DNA from: an uncultured Clostridium sp.
GTDB taxonomy: Bacteria; Bacillota_I; Bacilli_A; RF39; UBA660
Reading direction: 5' to 3'
DNA length: 32,409 nucleotides
Assembly: GCA_946541575.1 (NCBI GenBank)
Contig: CAMNJQ010000032.1
Location: forward strand, 1 to 32,409
Part shown: positions 16,612 to 24,411 of the stretch, piece after piece
Layout: each line of letters opens with the position of its first letter
How positions within the stretch are numbered: the first letter of the stretch is position 1
Translations under genes and position numbers: made by a program
The notes under the pieces: generated by a model
What the model saw: the letters and a program-made list of their open reading frames with translations, nothing else
Database searches by the model: none
What the model was told of the DNA's origin: nothing

Positions 16612-17284
16612 TATGTATCCTCCTTATAAAGTCTTCAACATCTCCAAAATATATTTCATCTTCTCTTAACGAAAGAATCTTATTACCAATTAAGTTATTA
16701 TGATCTAAATCATGGGTAATCATAATTATAGTAATTCCATAATTTTTATTTAACTCAGTTATTGTTTTATATAATTCTTTTTTAGATTTACTATCAAGAT
16801 TATTTGATGGCTCATCTAATATTAGCATTTTACTTGTTGCACATAAACTTCTTGCAAGTAATACTTTTTGTCTTTGTCCTCCTGATAAATCACAAAAATT
16901 TCTATTTTTTAATTTTTCTATGCCTAACAATTTTAATGCTTGATTTGCTTTTTCTTTTTCATTACTTTTATAGAATGGTCTAAGTCCAGAACCATTTAAT
17001 GTACCAGATAATACTATTTCCATAACAGAAGCTGGAAAATTTGAATCCACTTTTGTTTCTTGTGGCATGTAACCAATAAAATTTTGTTTTAATCCATTAT
17101 AAATAACTTTGCCTTTTATTGGTTTGATAAGTCCTAAAATCCCCTTAACAAGTGTTGATTTTCCACTTCCATTTGGTCCAACAATACAAATAAAATCATT
17201 TTCTTCGATATTCATATTTATGTTTTTTAAGATAATATGCTTATCATACCCAAGAGTTAGGTTTTTAATTTCTATTAAACTCAT
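16604..17284 (-). CDS. znuC: Zinc-type ABC transporter ATPase
   Basis: 226 aa. Walker A GPNGSGKST (36-44), Q-loop in FIGYMPQETKVDSNFPASV, signature LSGGQRQKV, Walker B MLILDEPSNNLD and H-loop ITHD are all present. The PQ...D..FP.SV wording is typical of ATPases for Zn/Mn uptake (ZnuC, AdcC, MntB group). Its ATG overlaps the stop of the binding-protein gene by one base (TAATG). Confidence 0.94.
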   Translation of the reverse strand: MSLIEIKNLTLGYDKHIILKNINMNIEENDFICIVGPNGSGKSTLVKGILGLIKPIKGKVIYNGLKQNFIGYMPQETKVDSNFPASVMEIVLSGTLNGSGLRPFYKSNEKEKANQALKLLGIEKLKNRNFCDLSGGQRQKVLLARSLCATSKMLILDEPSNNLDSKSKKELYKTITELNKNYGITIIMITHDLDHNNLIGNKILSLREDEIYFGDVEDFIRRIHND

Positions 17285-18213
17285 TAGTTTAGGGCCTCCC
17301 TTAATACATCTATATTTTTCTTCATTAAATCAGTATAAGTTATCCCATCATCAAAATCTTTTTGGCTTATATTATGTACTGAATGAAATTCTAATACTTT
17401 TGCTCCAGTCTCACTAGATATTGTTTCTGCAATTTTTTTGTTTGACAATTCAATATGAAATATTACTGGTATATTATCATCTTTAACTTTCTTTATTAAG
17501 AAAGCGATTGTTTTTGCACTTGCTTCTGTTTGTTCTGAGCATCCAGGGAAAGCAGCAAAGTATTTTAAACCATATTGTTTAACAAAGTATCTTAGTGGAA
17601 ATCTATCTCCAAAAACTATTTCTTTTCTTTTCGAATTTGAGACAATATCTTGAATATTTTTATCGATTGTTTCTATTTCTTCGATATATTTGTTAGAATT
17701 ACTTTCTATTTTTGATATTTCATCATTGTCTATATTTTTTATTTCTTGTGTTAATTTTTTTATTATTGTAATTGCGTTTTTAGGGCTTGTCCAAATATGT
17801 TCATCATATTCTTCATGCTCATGTTCAGCTGATTCCATTCCTTCAACAATCTCTTCTTCTAATACTTCAACATAATCCATTAATTTTATTACTTTAGTTT
17901 TACTTGTATCAATATCTTTTAAAACATCATCAATCCATGCATCTGATTCTCCTCCGACATAAATGAAAATATCACTTTTTTGAATATTAATTATATCTTT
18001 AGGAGTTGGTTCAAAATGATGTATTTCACTTCCAGGCTTTAATAACATTTCTACGTTTATGTCTGTATCTTTTGCTATAGCTCTTGCAAAGTCATATCCT
18101 GGGAAATTAGTAGCTATAATGTTATATTTTGCATTTTTTTCTTCTTTTCCACATCCAGAAAATAGTAATACACATAAAAGTATTACAAGTATTCTTATTT
18201 TATTATTTTTCAT
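17284..18213 (-). CDS. znuA: Zinc-binding lipoprotein of the metal ABC transporter
   Basis: 309 aa from ATG 18213, which starts a clear lipoprotein signal (lipobox FSGC, C21); a longer reading adds 10 residues with no signal logic. Cluster A-I binding protein: IATNFPGYDFARAIA, PGSEIHHFEPTPKDI (first His ligand), then a His/Glu-rich loop MESAEHEHEEYDEHIWTSP with the second His ligand in DEHIW, and VHNIS near the end. The His-rich loop favours zinc. The protein sits outside the membrane and passes metal to ZnuBC. Its ATG lies inside the last codons of the Fur-family gene (11-nt overlap), so it is translated with the regulator. Confidence 0.92.
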   Translation of the reverse strand: MKNNKIRILVILLCVLLFSGCGKEEKNAKYNIIATNFPGYDFARAIAKDTDINVEMLLKPGSEIHHFEPTPKDIINIQKSDIFIYVGGESDAWIDDVLKDIDTSKTKVIKLMDYVEVLEEEIVEGMESAEHEHEEYDEHIWTSPKNAITIIKKLTQEIKNIDNDEISKIESNSNKYIEEIETIDKNIQDIVSNSKRKEIVFGDRFPLRYFVKQYGLKYFAAFPGCSEQTEASAKTIAFLIKKVKDDNIPVIFHIELSNKKIAETISSETGAKVLEFHSVHNISQKDFDDGITYTDLMKKNIDVLREALN

Positions 18214-18607
18214 ATTTTTTTCCACATTTATTACATATTCCATTTATTATTATATTTTTTTTATTCAAATTAAATTTATGATTTTTATTTATGTGGTTTG
18301 ATAGCTCATTAATGCAATTACAATCTACATGTTCCATATATCCACATATATCACATTTTAAAAAGAAATGATTTTCACTAGAACAAGATTCTAAATACTG
18401 GTAATACGTAATATTATCCTTTCCTATATTTTTATTAACTTGTCCTTCTTTTACTAATTTATCTATAAAACGATAAATAGTTGTTAATCCAATTTCTTTA
18501 TTTAAGGAAATATAAACATCTTTAATAGTAAATTCATTATTATATGTTTTAATCATTTCTAATATTTGTTCTTTTTGTTTTGTTTTATATTGTGAACTTC
18601 TATTCAT
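18203..18607 (-). CDS. zur: Fur-family metal regulator, probably Zur
   Basis: 134 aa from ATG 18607 with GGAGG 5 nt upstream; the longer reading starts inside the operator and is rejected. A winged helix (1-75) with the recognition segment IGLTTIYRFIDKL (39-51) is followed by the dimerisation domain with HFFLKC (80-85) and two Cys pairs, C85/C88 and C125/C128, forming the structural zinc site. The metal-sensing residues (H80, H93, H105, H110 region) are plausible but not assigned. Being first in an operon with znuABC argues for Zur rather than Fur or PerR; this is context only. Confidence 0.85.
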   Translation of the reverse strand: MNRSSQYKTKQKEQILEMIKTYNNEFTIKDVYISLNKEIGLTTIYRFIDKLVKEGQVNKNIGKDNITYYQYLESCSSENHFFLKCDICGYMEHVDCNCINELSNHINKNHKFNLNKKNIIINGICNKCGKKYEK

Positions 18608-18621
18608 TACTTCCTCCAATT

Positions 18622-18636
18622 TGAAAATGATTTTCA
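18622..18636 (-). promoter_or_regulatory. Fur/Zur-type operator, perfect 7-1-7 palindrome
   Basis: TGAAAAT-G-ATTTTCA, a perfect 7-1-7 inverted repeat like the Bacillus Fur/Zur/PerR boxes. It begins at the predicted transcription start, 15 bases before the ATG of the regulator gene, so binding should block transcription of the whole operon. Confidence 0.88.
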
Positions 18637-18643
18637 TATTACA

Positions 18644-18671
18644 ATTATATATTATTTTTTTATAATTGCAA
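18644..18671 (-). promoter_or_regulatory. Promoter of the zur-znuACB operon
   Basis: Minus strand TTGCAA (18666-18671), 16-nt spacer, TATAAT (18644-18649). The predicted start near 18637 is at the edge of the operator. Confidence 0.75.
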
Positions 18672-18673
18672 TA

Positions 18674-18699
18674 AAAAACTGATTATTTAATCAGTTTTT
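18674..18699 (-). terminator. Terminator upstream of the zur operon
   Basis: Inverted repeat AAAAACTGATTA with its complement around a very short loop, with T runs on both sides. It probably ends transcripts from the DUF218 operon. The 18700-18862 stretch between holds only a 10-bp direct repeat (TCACTGTAAA at 18730 and 18759) and no gene. Confidence 0.65.
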
Positions 18700-18862
18700 A
18701 TTTTATCAGCTGTTTATTTTAATCAAAAGTCACTGTAAAAAGCTTTTATTATTATCTATCACTGTAAACTTATAAAAAGTGTTTTATTCTTTACATTTTT
18801 ATAACTTATATCACGTCTTTACTATCTAAATTGACTTAAGTTTTCTTTCACTTCTCTATTAT

Positions 18863-19519
18863 TTACTTTTTCTCATTATATTTTTTATTAGAGTAAATAA
18901 GTAATCTAGAAGCAAAATAAGTTATTAAATACAAAACTATCATTATGATGATAGCAGCAACAATACCATTTGCAAAGAAGCCATACCAATCATTCTTTGG
19001 TATAATCTTGCCATTTTCCATATTTATTACAGCATTGGTTATATAAAAAACTGAATATAGTATTAGTGGAATTAGAGCATACAAAGCATCTTTGATAGTT
19101 AAATTTTCTGATTTTGCATTTAGGATAAAGTTTATTATACTTAATATTGGTACAATTAAATGGAAAAAGAAATTACTATTATAAAAGAAAGATAAATATC
19201 CACTATTAGAACATGGGGCTAAATATAATACTACTGTTAAAAACGTTAGTGTGACCGATGTCGTTGATATTAAATTTAGTCTATCAATCCATTTCTTTTT
19301 TTCTTTTTTAAATTCAGTTATTACAATTAATAATGAAGTAATTCCCATAAGAATATTGGATTCTACAGTGAAAAACTTTAATAGATATATTCCATTTGTT
19401 TCCAATGCGATATCTACTTTAGTAAATTGTATTCCTAAAAACATTAAAAGAGTTGCTAATAACACTAATATAAAAATTATTAAATTTAATATGATGATTT
19501 GGTTATTTTTTTTATTCAT
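18863..19519 (-). CDS. Six-helix membrane protein, Pr6Pr/DUF1600-like
   Basis: 218 aa, ATG 19519 with an AGGAG site. About six membrane segments: 8-30, 47-68, 84-102, 117-134, 145-165, 182-205. FFTVESNILMGI (near 49-60), NSNFFFHLIVPILSIINFIL (near 114-133) and NDWYGFF match the pattern of Pr6Pr-type integral membrane proteins of unknown function (F.T..SN, H...P, DWYG). It follows the DUF218 gene by 26 nt and is probably co-transcribed. No function is proposed. Confidence 0.75.
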   Translation of the reverse strand: MNKKNNQIIILNLIIFILVLLATLLMFLGIQFTKVDIALETNGIYLLKFFTVESNILMGITSLLIVITEFKKEKKKWIDRLNLISTTSVTLTFLTVVLYLAPCSNSGYLSFFYNSNFFFHLIVPILSIINFILNAKSENLTIKDALYALIPLILYSVFYITNAVINMENGKIIPKNDWYGFFANGIVAAIIIMIVLYLITYFASRLLIYSNKKYNEKK

Positions 19520-19545
19520 TTCATTTACTCCTACTACTTAAGCCT

Positions 19546-20766
19546 TTATATAATATTTAAGAAATTATAATACTTTCCGATAAAAATTAATAGTAATAAA
19601 GATATATTTATTATTAATAGTAAAATTAAATGGCTTTTCTTTTCTTGAACAATATTTGCAAAGAACTCTCTAATTAAAGCATTGGAATAAAAATACCACT
19701 TTGTTTTGCTTCCTATTCCTTCACAATTAATTCCTTGATTATTTGCTATTACTCCACTTCTAAATACATGATAATTTGTTGTAGAAAAAATTATTTTTCC
19801 ATCTTTATTTATTTCATCAATTTTACTTTTTGAAAATTTCATATTTTCATTTGTATTTTTTGATTTGTTTTCTATAATTATTTGTTTTTCTTTTATTCCT
19901 TTTGATAATAAATACTTTTTAATTGCTTCTGCTTCTGCAATTACTTCATCTTTTCCTTTTCCTCCAGATGCAACATATACAATTTTCTTTTTTGATATTT
20001 CATACTGTTTATTTGCAAAAGCAATTGCTCTATCTACTCTACCTTTTAACAATGGTGTTAAAGTTCCATCACTTTTTATTTTGGATCCTAGTATTATGAT
20101 AAAGTCTTTATCATAACTTGGAATATGTTTTCCTGCTCTTATATTACAATATAAAGTAGCAATTAATAAAGTATAAAAATAAGATAGTGTTGCATTAATA
20201 CAAATATCTAAAGCATATTTTATAAATTGTTTATCTGTTCCAACCAGTAAATTTGAAATTAAAGTATATATTAACTGACTTCCAAATAATCCGATTAATG
20301 CTAAAATTCCAATTATAAACCCTAGTAATCTTTTAGTACTAAAACCTTCTTTTTTTATTAAAACAATATTTGTAATAATACTATAAAGAGAAATAATTAC
20401 AATACATGGAAGAGTTAACATGATGAAATATGAAAATGATTTTAAAGTATTGTTATATATATCTATAATATTTACGGCATTCCAACTTTGTATTAACAAA
20501 TTTATATGTCTTAAAATATTAACATTAATAAATATTAATAATCCTAAATTCATAATAATTCCATAAGAATATTTTTTCATTTCATATTGTTTTTTTATAT
20601 ACATTGTACATCCAATTGATATTCTTATTAGATATAAAATAATGATAATTTGAATTGATTTACTTAGTATTACGTTGTTAGATAAATTCGTTTTTCTTAA
20701 AATTAACATTGATATTAGTAAAAAAATTATAGTAATTATAAAATAAACTTTTTCTCTTTTTTTCAA
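19546..20766 (-). CDS. Membrane protein with DUF218 (ElyC/SanA/YdcF-like) domain
   Basis: 406 aa with a probable TTG start at 20766 behind GGAGAGTGATATT. The N-terminal half has about six membrane helices (between 10 and 210). A DUF218 domain follows (222-375): FIIILGSKIKSDGTLTPLLKGRVDRAI, VYVASGGKGKDEVIAEAEAI, ENKSKNTNENMKFSK and FSTTNYHVFRSGVIA. A last membrane helix closes the protein (about 383-402). DUF218 proteins act at the cell envelope (ElyC and SanA affect envelope integrity and vancomycin sensitivity), but the reaction is not established. Confidence 0.87.
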   Translation of the reverse strand: MKKREKVYFIITIIFLLISMLILRKTNLSNNVILSKSIQIIIILYLIRISIGCTMYIKKQYEMKKYSYGIIMNLGLLIFINVNILRHINLLIQSWNAVNIIDIYNNTLKSFSYFIMLTLPCIVIISLYSIITNIVLIKKEGFSTKRLLGFIIGILALIGLFGSQLIYTLISNLLVGTDKQFIKYALDICINATLSYFYTLLIATLYCNIRAGKHIPSYDKDFIIILGSKIKSDGTLTPLLKGRVDRAIAFANKQYEISKKKIVYVASGGKGKDEVIAEAEAIKKYLLSKGIKEKQIIIENKSKNTNENMKFSKSKIDEINKDGKIIFSTTNYHVFRSGVIANNQGINCEGIGSKTKWYFYSNALIREFFANIVQEKKSHLILLLIINISLLLLIFIGKYYNFLNII

Positions 20767-20813
20767 AATATCACTCTCCGACTTTATTATATAACATTAT
20801 TTTGTTTTTTAAA

Positions 20814-20847
20814 AAAAATCTCATTATATTTTATAAATGAGATTTTT
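20814..20847 (-). terminator. Terminator after phosphofructokinase
   Basis: A 12-bp stem AAAAATCTCATT with its complement, 10-nt loop, and a TTT run on the minus strand, directly after the stop at 20851. Confidence 0.88.
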
Positions 20848-20850
20848 ATT

Positions 20851-22083
20851 TTATTTCTTTAAAACGATATGTTGTGGAAGTCCATCTTTATATATTTGTT
20901 TTACTTCTCCTTGTATTAATGGCCTTATATATTCTATTAAATCATCTTTTACATAATTATTTTCTACATCAATCCAGTCAAGAGGGACTTTCTTTTCAAC
21001 ATTTGCGATTTTATGCATATCATCAAATACTTTATATTCAACTTTATATGGATTAGTTGATACTCTTTCCATATAAACCATTTTTCCAGATTCACCATTG
21101 TATGCTAATTCAGCACCTTTTCTTCCACAATTATAGGCTTCTTCTAAGTCTGTCTTAGATGCTAAATGAGCTGCTGCTCTTTGAAGAGTTGCTAAAGTTA
21201 TTGGTCTAGTTTTTATAAATAATCTATCTCTTAAAAGTTTACTTAAGAATTCAGCACATCCAACTAATTCTTTATGTCCAAAAGAATCTACCATTAAATT
21301 TGAATCTATAAGTTCACATAGATATTTACCTTCTTCATTTCTAATTCCTTCTGAAACAGCAATTACAACAGATGATTTTTTCTTTAACAATTCACTTGTT
21401 TCTTCTATAAATGAATCTAAGTTAAATGGTACTTCTGGTAAATATATGGCATCTACTCCTTCGCATGTATCATCTTTTGCAAGAGCACTTGCAGCTGTTA
21501 ACCATCCTGCATGTCTTCCCATAATTTCTACTATTGCTACTGTTTGTTTTGTATCACCATAACAACTATTATCTAAAATTATTTCTTTTAATGTAGTTGC
21601 GATGTACTTACATGCACTTCCAAATCCAGGACAATGATCAGTTATTGGTAAATCATTATCTATTGTTTTAGGTACTCCAATAAAATTTTGTTTCTTATTA
21701 TTTGCCTTTGCATAATCTGATAAAGATTCAACTGTATCCATTGAATCATTTCCACCTATATATATAAATGAATCAATTGAATGCTTATCTAGTATCTCGA
21801 ATACTTTTTTATAGGTATCTTCATTTTTTTCAATACTTCCTAATTTAAAACGACATGTTCCTAAAAAACTAGAAGGAGTTCTCTTTAATAATTCTAAATT
21901 ATTCTTATCTTGAAAGTAATCGTCAAGATCAACTATATGATCATGTAATAGTCCTTCTATTCCATTAACCATACCATATACTTTATCATATCCTCTTTTT
22001 TTTGCTTCGTAATATACTCCTGCAAGACTTCCATTGATTACAGAAGTTGGACCTCCTGATTGTCCTACTATTAATTTTTTCAT
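20851..22083 (-). CDS. pfp: 6-phosphofructokinase, probably pyrophosphate-dependent
   Basis: 410 aa from ATG 22083, best placed behind GGTGA; in-frame starts at 22089 and 22095 lie in the ribosome site. PfkA family: VGQSGGPTSVINGSL (6-20), GGNDSMDTVE (110-119), GVPKTIDNDLPITDHCPGFGSA (136-157), MGRHAGWLTA, AVSEG. Two residues decide the phosphate donor: D113 in GGNDS (ATP enzymes have Gly here) and K139 in PKTIDND (ATP enzymes have Gly); both are the PPi-type choice. It converts fructose 6-phosphate and PPi to fructose 1,6-bisphosphate, reversibly. It is a single gene ended by its own terminator. Confidence 0.92.
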   Translation of the reverse strand: MKKLIVGQSGGPTSVINGSLAGVYYEAKKRGYDKVYGMVNGIEGLLHDHIVDLDDYFQDKNNLELLKRTPSSFLGTCRFKLGSIEKNEDTYKKVFEILDKHSIDSFIYIGGNDSMDTVESLSDYAKANNKKQNFIGVPKTIDNDLPITDHCPGFGSACKYIATTLKEIILDNSCYGDTKQTVAIVEIMGRHAGWLTAASALAKDDTCEGVDAIYLPEVPFNLDSFIEETSELLKKKSSVVIAVSEGIRNEEGKYLCELIDSNLMVDSFGHKELVGCAEFLSKLLRDRLFIKTRPITLATLQRAAAHLASKTDLEEAYNCGRKGAELAYNGESGKMVYMERVSTNPYKVEYKVFDDMHKIANVEKKVPLDWIDVENNYVKDDLIEYIRPLIQGEVKQIYKDGLPQHIVLKK

Positions 22084-22159
22084 TTTCATCACCACTTAAC
22101 ATTATTATATATGATTTATTTATAAAAGTATATTTTAAATCACTTTAAATAATGAATTT

Positions 22160-23071
22160 TTATCTATTACTATTTATTAGTTCAATAATATTATCATTAA
22201 ATATTCTTTTCTTTTCTATATTTGTTAATGGAAGTAAATCTATTGCTTCTTCTATTTCTTTAGTAGCACCATTAGGCATTATTCCAAAAGGGGCATCTGT
22301 TCCATATAGTACATTATTTATTCCAAAATAACTAATTGCTAACTCTAATGCTTTTGAATTACCTAATATAGCAGTATCAACAAAAAACTTTTTAAATTCA
22401 TTTTTCTTTTCCTTCAAAATATTGTCTATTCTTCCTGCAAAAAATGGTATCATTGCTCCTGCATGATGCACTATTATTTTAATATTAGGACAGTCTTTAA
22501 ATATGTTTGTTTCCACTAATTGAAGCATTGCTTGAGATAATTCATATTCCCAACTGAATATTATATTATTATCTGGTTTTCTTTCATCAAATACAGGATG
22601 TAACAATACTAATAGGTTTAACTCTTCACATTTTTTTAATATTGGCCTAAATAGAGGGTCTGCAATTGATTTACCTAAATGCCTTGTAAAAACTTGAATA
22701 CCTATTAATTCTTTAGATGTGTTTATTTCATCTAATATTTTTAATGCCTCTTCAATATTATTAAATGGGAGCATTCCTATTCCATATATAAACATATCAT
22801 TATTATTATTTATACATTCAATAAGCTCTTTATTTGCTTCTCTTACTAATTGTGCTGATAAAGATGGATTACAATAATCTTCTGCATTTATATTTGCATA
22901 GCTTATTATTTGCTTAGTTTCTTTATTCCAATAATTTCTTCTTATAGTCATATCTTTTAGTGAATCTATATTCGTAAAAGAATATGATTTTGGAATAGTA
23001 GGATCTATACTTAGCATTCTATTATAATATTTTGGTAAAAGTACATGAGCAAATACATCTATTTTTTCCAT
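22160..23071 (-). CDS. Amidohydrolase-2 family TIM-barrel protein (ACMSD-like)
   Basis: 303 aa. Metal-dependent hydrolase/decarboxylase fold: IDVFAHVLLPKYY (4-16), IGIQVFTR (123-130), LLVLLHPVF (153-161; H158), IIVHHAGAMIPFFAGR (199-214; H203) and VLYGTDAPFG (254-263; D259). The usual HxH metal motif near the start reads F7-A8-H9, so the first His is replaced by Phe while H9 stays. It is the last gene of the TetR-led operon and overlaps the preceding monooxygenase-like gene by one base. An acyl- or aromatic-acid substrate is plausible from the family; none can be named. Confidence 0.85.
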   Translation of the reverse strand: MEKIDVFAHVLLPKYYNRMLSIDPTIPKSYSFTNIDSLKDMTIRRNYWNKETKQIISYANINAEDYCNPSLSAQLVREANKELIECINNNNDMFIYGIGMLPFNNIEEALKILDEINTSKELIGIQVFTRHLGKSIADPLFRPILKKCEELNLLVLLHPVFDERKPDNNIIFSWEYELSQAMLQLVETNIFKDCPNIKIIVHHAGAMIPFFAGRIDNILKEKKNEFKKFFVDTAILGNSKALELAISYFGINNVLYGTDAPFGIMPNGATKEIEEAIDLLPLTNIEKKRIFNDNIIELINSNR

Positions 23072-23364
23072 TATTTAACCTCTGTATATTTTTCTACTTT
23101 CATACTTAATTTATATTTTTCCCTTAGTTTTGCTATTTCTTCCATCATTGGAGATTTGTGATGAAAATCAAGTGATTTTTCATCTTTCCATCTATCAATT
23201 AGCATTACAGTTTCAAAGTCATCCATTGGGAAAAAGTATTCATATTTTAGATTTCCTTCTTCAGCTCTTACTCTATCAACAATTCCACTAGAAACCATTT
23301 CTTCAGCAAACTTTCTTGCGTTACTATTTTCACCTTTATAATAAATATTAATTGTTAAGCTCAT
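23071..23364 (-). CDS. Antibiotic biosynthesis monooxygenase (ABM) family protein, quinol monooxygenase-like
   Basis: 97 aa, the typical ABM single ferredoxin-like domain: an N-terminal strand TINIYYKG, helix NARKFAEEM, GNLKYEYFFPMDDFETVMLIDRWKDEKSLDFHHKSPMM (38-72) holding the W and H residues common in YgiN-type proteins, and a C-terminal strand. YgiN acts on quinols; others in the family differ, so the role is inferred from the flavin- and quinone-linked neighbours. It lies 2 nt after the flavodoxin gene and overlaps the amidohydrolase gene by one base. Confidence 0.88.
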   Translation of the reverse strand: MSLTINIYYKGENSNARKFAEEMVSSGIVDRVRAEEGNLKYEYFFPMDDFETVMLIDRWKDEKSLDFHHKSPMMEEIAKLREKYKLSMKVEKYTEVK

Positions 23365-23366
23365 AA

Positions 23367-23792
23367 TTATAATCTTCTTCCATTTTCAATTAAAGCATTT
23401 GGATATGTTTCTTGTAAATCTTTTGTTGCTGGTGGAAGAGATGAACCGCCTGAAGTGCAGAATGTGATTATTTTTTTATTAGATAAATCTATTTTATCCA
23501 TAAATGTTTTTACTATATTTGGAGCTATTCCCCACCATATTGGAAATCCAATATAAATTGTGTCATAAGAATCTAAATCAATTGTAATATCTTCCATTTC
23601 TGGTCTAAAACTTTTGTTTTTAATTTCTATTGATGATCTACTATTTGAGTTTGTCCAATCTAAATCTTCCTTTGTATATAATTGTTTTGGAACTATTTCA
23701 TATAAATCCCCATTTACTTCATTTGCTAATTCTTGTGCCTTTCTTTTTGTTACTCCACTTGCTGAATAATAACTTACTAATATTTTACTCAT
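23367..23792 (-). CDS. Flavodoxin, soluble, short at the C-terminus
   Basis: 141 aa. FMN P-loop YYSASGVTKRKA (8-19), then YDTIYIGFPIWWGIAPNIVKTF (75-96) and FCTSGGSSLPPATKDL, all typical of flavodoxin-4 proteins that carry FMN. It is closely similar to the membrane-anchored flavodoxin encoded just before it (KQLYTKEDLDW against KEKYTSADLNW; GRRL against GKRL), but stops right after the NGRRL strand, about 17 residues earlier, so the last helix of the fold is missing. It lies 10 nt after that gene. Electron carrier or quinone reductase is the likely role. Confidence 0.87.
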   Translation of the reverse strand: MSKILVSYYSASGVTKRKAQELANEVNGDLYEIVPKQLYTKEDLDWTNSNSRSSIEIKNKSFRPEMEDITIDLDSYDTIYIGFPIWWGIAPNIVKTFMDKIDLSNKKIITFCTSGGSSLPPATKDLQETYPNALIENGRRL

Positions 23793-23802
23793 TATTTTCC
23801 TC

Positions 23803-24411
23803 CTAATAATTTATATTATTTACCCAACTTTTAATTTCATTTTCTGATGATCCTAATCTTTTTCCATCTATCCAATTAACATTTGAGTTGTATTTTTTTA
23901 ATGTTTTCATACTTTGGATAATTCCAGTTCCACCTGATGTACAAAAAGGTATTATTGTTTTACCATCTAATCTATAAGTATCCATAAATGTTAATATGAT
24001 GTGTGGTACATCTCCCCACCAAATTGGATAACCTAAATAAATAACATTAAAATCATCTACATTAATTGTATTTTCAATTTCTGGTCTTGATTTTTGATCG
24101 TTACATTCTATTGAGGTTCTACTCTTTGAATCATTCCAATTTAAGTCAGCGCTTGTATATTTTTCTTTAGGAATTATTTCAATTAATTCTCCACCAGTTT
24201 CACTTGATATAGTTTCTGCAACTTTTTTTGTTGTTCCAGTTGCTGAAAAATAAACTACTGCTATTTTGTTATCATTGCTTAAATTGTTATTCTTACTATT
24301 ACTATTTGATTTTTCATCATTATTAGATTTTGAACTTATTGTCCAAATTCCAAATCCTAAAATTGTCATAACTACTACTGCTATAATTAAAGCTATTATT
24401 TTCTTATTCAT
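23803..24411 (-). CDS. Membrane-anchored flavodoxin, predicted outside the membrane
   Basis: 202 aa. One N-terminal membrane helix (5-25; NKK before it suggests the N-terminus is inside) with no lipobox Cys, then an Asn/Ser-rich spacer (28-49), then a full flavodoxin domain: VVYFSATGTTKKVAE, YTSADLNW, VIYLGYPIWWGDVPHIILTF and CTSGGTGIIQS, ending in the helix NEIKSWVNNI. The topology puts the FMN domain on the outer face, unusual for a flavodoxin. The start overlaps the b561-like membrane gene by 8 nt, suggesting the two products work together, perhaps passing electrons across the membrane (inference). Confidence 0.87.
   Translation of the reverse strand: MNKKIIALIIAVVVMTILGFGIWTISSKSNNDEKSNSNSKNNNLSNDNKIAVVYFSATGTTKKVAETISSETGGELIEIIPKEKYTSADLNWNDSKSRTSIECNDQKSRPEIENTINVDDFNVIYLGYPIWWGDVPHIILTFMDTYRLDGKTIIPFCTSGGTGIIQSMKTLKKYNSNVNWIDGKRLGSSENEIKSWVNNINY

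Noticed and set aside
18700-18862. Possible small RNA in the 3' region, with a 10-bp direct repeat TCACTGTAAA
   Set aside because: No promoter-terminator pair frames it and the repeat is short; it may simply be untranslated DNA after the Pr6Pr-like gene.
22096-22159. Terminator of the TetR-led operon
   Set aside because: Only a weak, bulged inverted repeat is seen with no convincing stem, so none is called.
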